This document shows positions 43,755 to 46,646 of a stretch of 46,646 nt of DNA, piece by piece. The notes beneath the pieces are model-generated. The model saw nothing but the letters and a program-made list of their open reading frames with translations. It did not search any database and was not told the origin of the DNA. The stretch's first letter is position 1. Each line of letters starts with the position of its first letter. Source of the stretch: Flavobacteriaceae bacterium (GTDB taxonomy: Bacteria; Bacteroidota; Bacteroidia; Flavobacteriales; Flavobacteriaceae); assembly GCA_028280265.1 (NCBI GenBank), contig JANQMD010000052.1, positions 1 to 46,646 on the forward strand, in the 5' to 3' direction. Position numbers and translations under genes: made by a program.

Positions 43755-46646
43755 ATGCTGTATAATTATCCACTTAAAAGATGTTGGTTCTTTTTTCTGA
43801 TCTCTTTTCTAACGTATTCTCAAACGAATCAACCGCCAGTTATTACGGCTAATAGTCGGCAGGCTTATTGCCCTCAGAGTCAAATTCGAATCGCGCCTAA
43901 TTTCACTATTACAGATCCTGATGACACAGGAATAGATGCATTATACATACAAATATCTTCGGGCTATGTTATCAATGAAGATCGATTGGAATTAACAGGA
44001 AATCACCCGAATGTCAGTAGACGTTGGAGCAACGTAGAAGGAAGATTAATCTTAGCGTCAAATTCTGCAATAGGAGCTCAACTTTTATATACGGATTTAC
44101 AGGCAGCAGTTCGAGATATTGTCTTCGAAAGTAACAATCCAACAATATCAACAGAAAAATTCTTTTCTTTTACCATTACAGATGCTAACTTTTTACCATC
44201 CAACGGTCACTTTTATGAATATGTCCCTAGTGTAGGGATTGACTGGGAGTCTGCACGTCAAGCGGCGGAAGGAAGAACGTACTATGGATTGCAAGGATAT
44301 CTTGCTACTGTAACGAGCCAAGATGAAGCTCAATTGGTGGGAAGTCAAGTTCCAGGAACTGGCTGGATTGGAGGGAGCGATGCTGCTGAAGAAGGTGTTT
44401 GGCGATGGGTTACAGGACCCGAAACAGGACAGATTTTTTGGAACGGAGGTCCTAATGGGAGCAGTCCAACTTTTTCTTTTTGGAATACAGGCGAACCTAA
44501 TAATTTAGCAAATGAAGATTATGCGCATGTTACTGGTCCTAAGATTGGAATTCCAGGTTCCTGGAACGATATACCACTAGCTGGTTATCTAAGCGGACCC
44601 TTTCAACCCAAAGGATACGTAGTAGAATATGGAGGGATGGCAGGAGATCCCACAATTAATTTATCTGCTAATACTAGTATTTATATTCCCGTGATTACTT
44701 CTACAACCAATGCTGAAGTTTGCTTTAATGGAACAACAACACTTGTAGCTACTGCAAATGAAGGTGATGTATTTTGGTATGATCGTCCAAATGGAGGCAC
44801 TCTTTTGTTTACAGGAAATACCTTTATAACACCTGTTTTAACTGCTACCACTACATATTATGTGGCTCCAGGCCCAGCCAACTGTTCGAGTATTGTAAGA
44901 ACTCCAGTACAGGCAATTATTTCCTCAAATCTACCTATAGCTAATCCAGTAGCTGATTTAAATATCTGCGATGATAATGCCGATGGAAATAATGCTAATG
45001 GTATTAGTCAAAGTATCAATTTAGAGAGTCAAACAGCTGGGATTATAGGTACACAAGATCCTACTCAATTTACAGTAACGTATCATATTTCAAGGTCTGA
45101 TGCAACTGCGGGGAGTAATGCACTTAGCTCTCCTTTTACAAATACAACAATCAACTCACAGACGATCTATGTAAGAGTAACAAATAATACTACTGGTTGT
45201 TTTACAGATAGCTACTCATTTAATGTTCATGTTCGACCCTTACCAATAGTTGCTGCTACTGTAGAACTTAAACAATGTGATGACAACAACGATGGTTTCA
45301 GTATTTTCAACTTAAATGAAGCTGCGGTAAACATCTCTGCAAATTCTGCGAATGAAACCTTTGTCTTTTACCCTTCAGTTGCAGATGCACAAGCTGGTAC
45401 AAATGCATTTACAACTACCCAATCCCAAGCATTTACAAACAGAACAGTGAATACAGATGTTGTAGGTGTGAGAGTTATTTCAGCTTTTGGTTGTCATAGT
45501 GTGGGGCAAGTTAACTTAGTGGTATCTCCAAATTCAACTATCGTAACTTCTTCCTTTCCACCTGTTACGTATTCCACTTGTGATGATTTCCTAGACATTG
45601 ATGGAAATAATAATGCTAATAATGATGATAGGGATGGTATCGCTGGTATTCCATCTAGAATTTTCACTGACTTAGAAAGGAATTTATTAAGTCAATTTAA
45701 CACCTCTGTCCAATCTGATCTAATTGTTACATTTTATAGAAATCTAAACGATGCGCTTTCCGAACTATATCCAATAGACATATCCAATTACAGAAATAAG
45801 CCATTTAATGGGATAAGTTATGCAAACTCTCAACAAATCTTTGTTCGTGTAGACAATCGAGTGAACAACAATTGTGTGGGCTTAGCTCCTTTAATTAACT
45901 TTGTGGTTGCCCCTGTTCCAACAGCAGGCACCGTTCGTAATCTAGAACTTTGTGATAATCTAGATGATGGTGATAACCTTAATGGAATTGTGCAAACTTT
46001 TAATTTAAGCAGTCAAACTGCGACTATTTTAGGCACACAAAATCCAGCGAACTATCAGGTAACCTACCATGTTTCTCCTGGAGATGCAGCTTCTGGAGCA
46101 AATGCCATTACAAATACAACAGCCTATGAGAATAGGACTTCACCCAATAGGCAAACCATTTATGTAAGAGTCACCAATATATCAAATCCAACACGGTGCT
46201 TTACAAACCATACAAGCTTTGATTTGATTGTACATCCGCTACCAGTAGCGAATCCAGCTGGACCTGTAGAAGTTTGTGATGATGATTCTGATGGATCTGC
46301 ACAGAATGGAATCTCTCAGTCTATTCCTATAAGAGCTAGGACCGAAGCAGCCATTCTAGGGACACAAGACCCTACGCAGTTTTCTGTTTCTTATCATGCC
46401 ACTAGACAGAATGCGATTAATGGTGTACTTCCATTGAATGATGTTATTTCCAATCAAGCTCTGACAAATAATATTGTCTACGTAAGAGTATTTAACTCCA
46501 CCACCATGTGTGTGAATAATATTTCACAATTTGACGTCATTGTTCACCCACAACCAGCACTTCCTATAAGCATAACCAACTACGAAGATTGCGACAACAA
46601 CTCTAACGGTACCTTTAGAGATGGAATTATTAGTGGTATTGATTTG
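43755..46646 (+). CDS. Large C-type-lectin adhesin, gliding/T9SS type (3' end beyond window)
   Basis: 964 residues are visible with no stop, so the gene runs off the right edge. A signal peptide (FFFLISFLTYSQ) is followed by a cadherin-like region (about 35-135), then a C-type lectin domain (about 135-295, YVPSVGIDWESARQAA start). The domain has EPN at 247-249 and WND at 270-272, the calcium and mannose-type sugar ligands. After an Ig-like segment the chain has repeats of about 100 residues, each opening with CDDNxDG (cysteine codons at 44967, 45276, 45579, 45951, 46275, 46590). Such proteins in Flavobacteriia usually end in a type B T9SS sorting domain, which would lie outside the window. 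Confidence 0.85.
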   Translation, partial: MLYNYPLKRCWFFFLISFLTYSQTNQPPVITANSRQAYCPQSQIRIAPNFTITDPDDTGIDALYIQISSGYVINEDRLELTGNHPNVSRRWSNVEGRLILASNSAIGAQLLYTDLQAAVRDIVFESNNPTISTEKFFSFTITDANFLPSNGHFYEYVPSVGIDWESARQAAEGRTYYGLQGYLATVTSQDEAQLVGSQVPGTGWIGGSDAAEEGVWRWVTGPETGQIFWNGGPNGSSPTFSFWNTGEPNNLANEDYAHVTGPKIGIPGSWNDIPLAGYLSGPFQPKGYVVEYGGMAGDPTINLSANTSIYIPVITSTTNAEVCFNGTTTLVATANEGDVFWYDRPNGGTLLFTGNTFITPVLTATTTYYVAPGPANCSSIVRTPVQAIISSNLPIANPVADLNICDDNADGNNANGISQSINLESQTAGIIGTQDPTQFTVTYHISRSDATAGSNALSSPFTNTTINSQTIYVRVTNNTTGCFTDSYSFNVHVRPLPIVAATVELKQCDDNNDGFSIFNLNEAAVNISANSANETFVFYPSVADAQAGTNAFTTTQSQAFTNRTVNTDVVGVRVISAFGCHSVGQVNLVVSPNSTIVTSSFPPVTYSTCDDFLDIDGNNNANNDDRDGIAGIPSRIFTDLERNLLSQFNTSVQSDLIVTFYRNLNDALSELYPIDISNYRNKPFNGISYANSQQIFVRVDNRVNNNCVGLAPLINFVVAPVPTAGTVRNLELCDNLDDGDNLNGIVQTFNLSSQTATILGTQNPANYQVTYHVSPGDAASGANAITNTTAYENRTSPNRQTIYVRVTNISNPTRCFTNHTSFDLIVHPLPVANPAGPVEVCDDDSDGSAQNGISQSIPIRARTEAAILGTQDPTQFSVSYHATRQNAINGVLPLNDVISNQALTNNIVYVRVFNSTTMCVNNISQFDVIVHPQPALPISITNYEDCDNNSNGTFRDGIISGIDL
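44940..46646 (+). repeat. Coding repeats of the adhesin (about 100 residues each)
   Basis: Six repeat starts are marked by a CD[DN]-rich loop, spaced 309, 303, 372, 324 and 315 bases. Each unit contains IGTQDPTQF-like and QTIYVRVTN-like segments. The repeats are divergent, so recombination is not forced, and they continue past the window end. Confidence 0.75.

Noticed and set aside
44323..44508. A 61-residue plus-strand open frame
   Set aside because: It lies in another frame inside the lectin domain of the large adhesin, whose own frame is open from 43755 to the window end.

Overview
The window looks like a chromosome segment of a marine-type member of the Bacteroidota, class Flavobacteriia. 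The DNA is AT-rich. Core promoters fit the flavobacterial TAnnTTTG -7 element with an upstream TTG/TTTG. The gene families (GLPGLI, DUF4292, DUF5689, DUF6503, HU-CCDC81/SPOR, many TonB-dependent receptors with CarboxypepD_reg domains, an OmpA with thrombospondin-3 repeats, a gliding/T9SS-style adhesin) are typical of that group. I see no tRNA, rRNA, CRISPR array, insertion sequence or phage.

Layout. 1-260: leader with hairpins. 260-5980: fused peptide-type ABC ATPase, then a tight cell-envelope operon (sugar nucleotidyltransferase, TPR protein, DUF4292 lipoprotein, EnvC-like murein hydrolase activator). 6093-10151 (minus): RetSat/CrtI-like oxidoreductase, a lipoprotein, acyl-CoA thioesterase, and an HU-like/SPOR membrane protein. 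10246-11349: dprA. 11588-15666: an accessory-looking cluster of two paralogous exported four-cysteine small proteins, a perfect terminator, a GLPGLI protein and an outer-membrane receptor-like barrel. 15727-20705 (minus): DUF6503 lipoprotein, EamA exporter, mfd. 20847-25873: an OmpA-like barrel, then a likely metal locus in which a TonB receptor and an exported thioredoxin diverge from a DtxR/MntR-type regulator and a ZIP transporter, with a DtxR-like palindrome between them. 26018-27457 (minus): a GIGTTTP/endosialidase-chaperone-like surface protein cut by an in-frame stop. 27649-35484: RecB/AddA-type helicase-nuclease, kbl, ompA, atpD-atpC. 35561-41033: TonB receptor plus DUF5689 lipoprotein divergent from an exported endonuclease, a candidate nucleic-acid scavenging module. 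41030-43674 (minus): exported YCII protein, recJ, OsmC. 43755-end: a large C-type-lectin adhesin cut by the window edge.

Most genes are housekeeping or known flavobacterial families. The three places most worth attention are the four-Cys small protein/GLPGLI/barrel cluster (11588-15666), the nuclease/receptor/DUF5689 module (35561-41033), and the divergent metal locus with its operator (21437-25873). Functions proposed for these three are inference from domain content and gene order.
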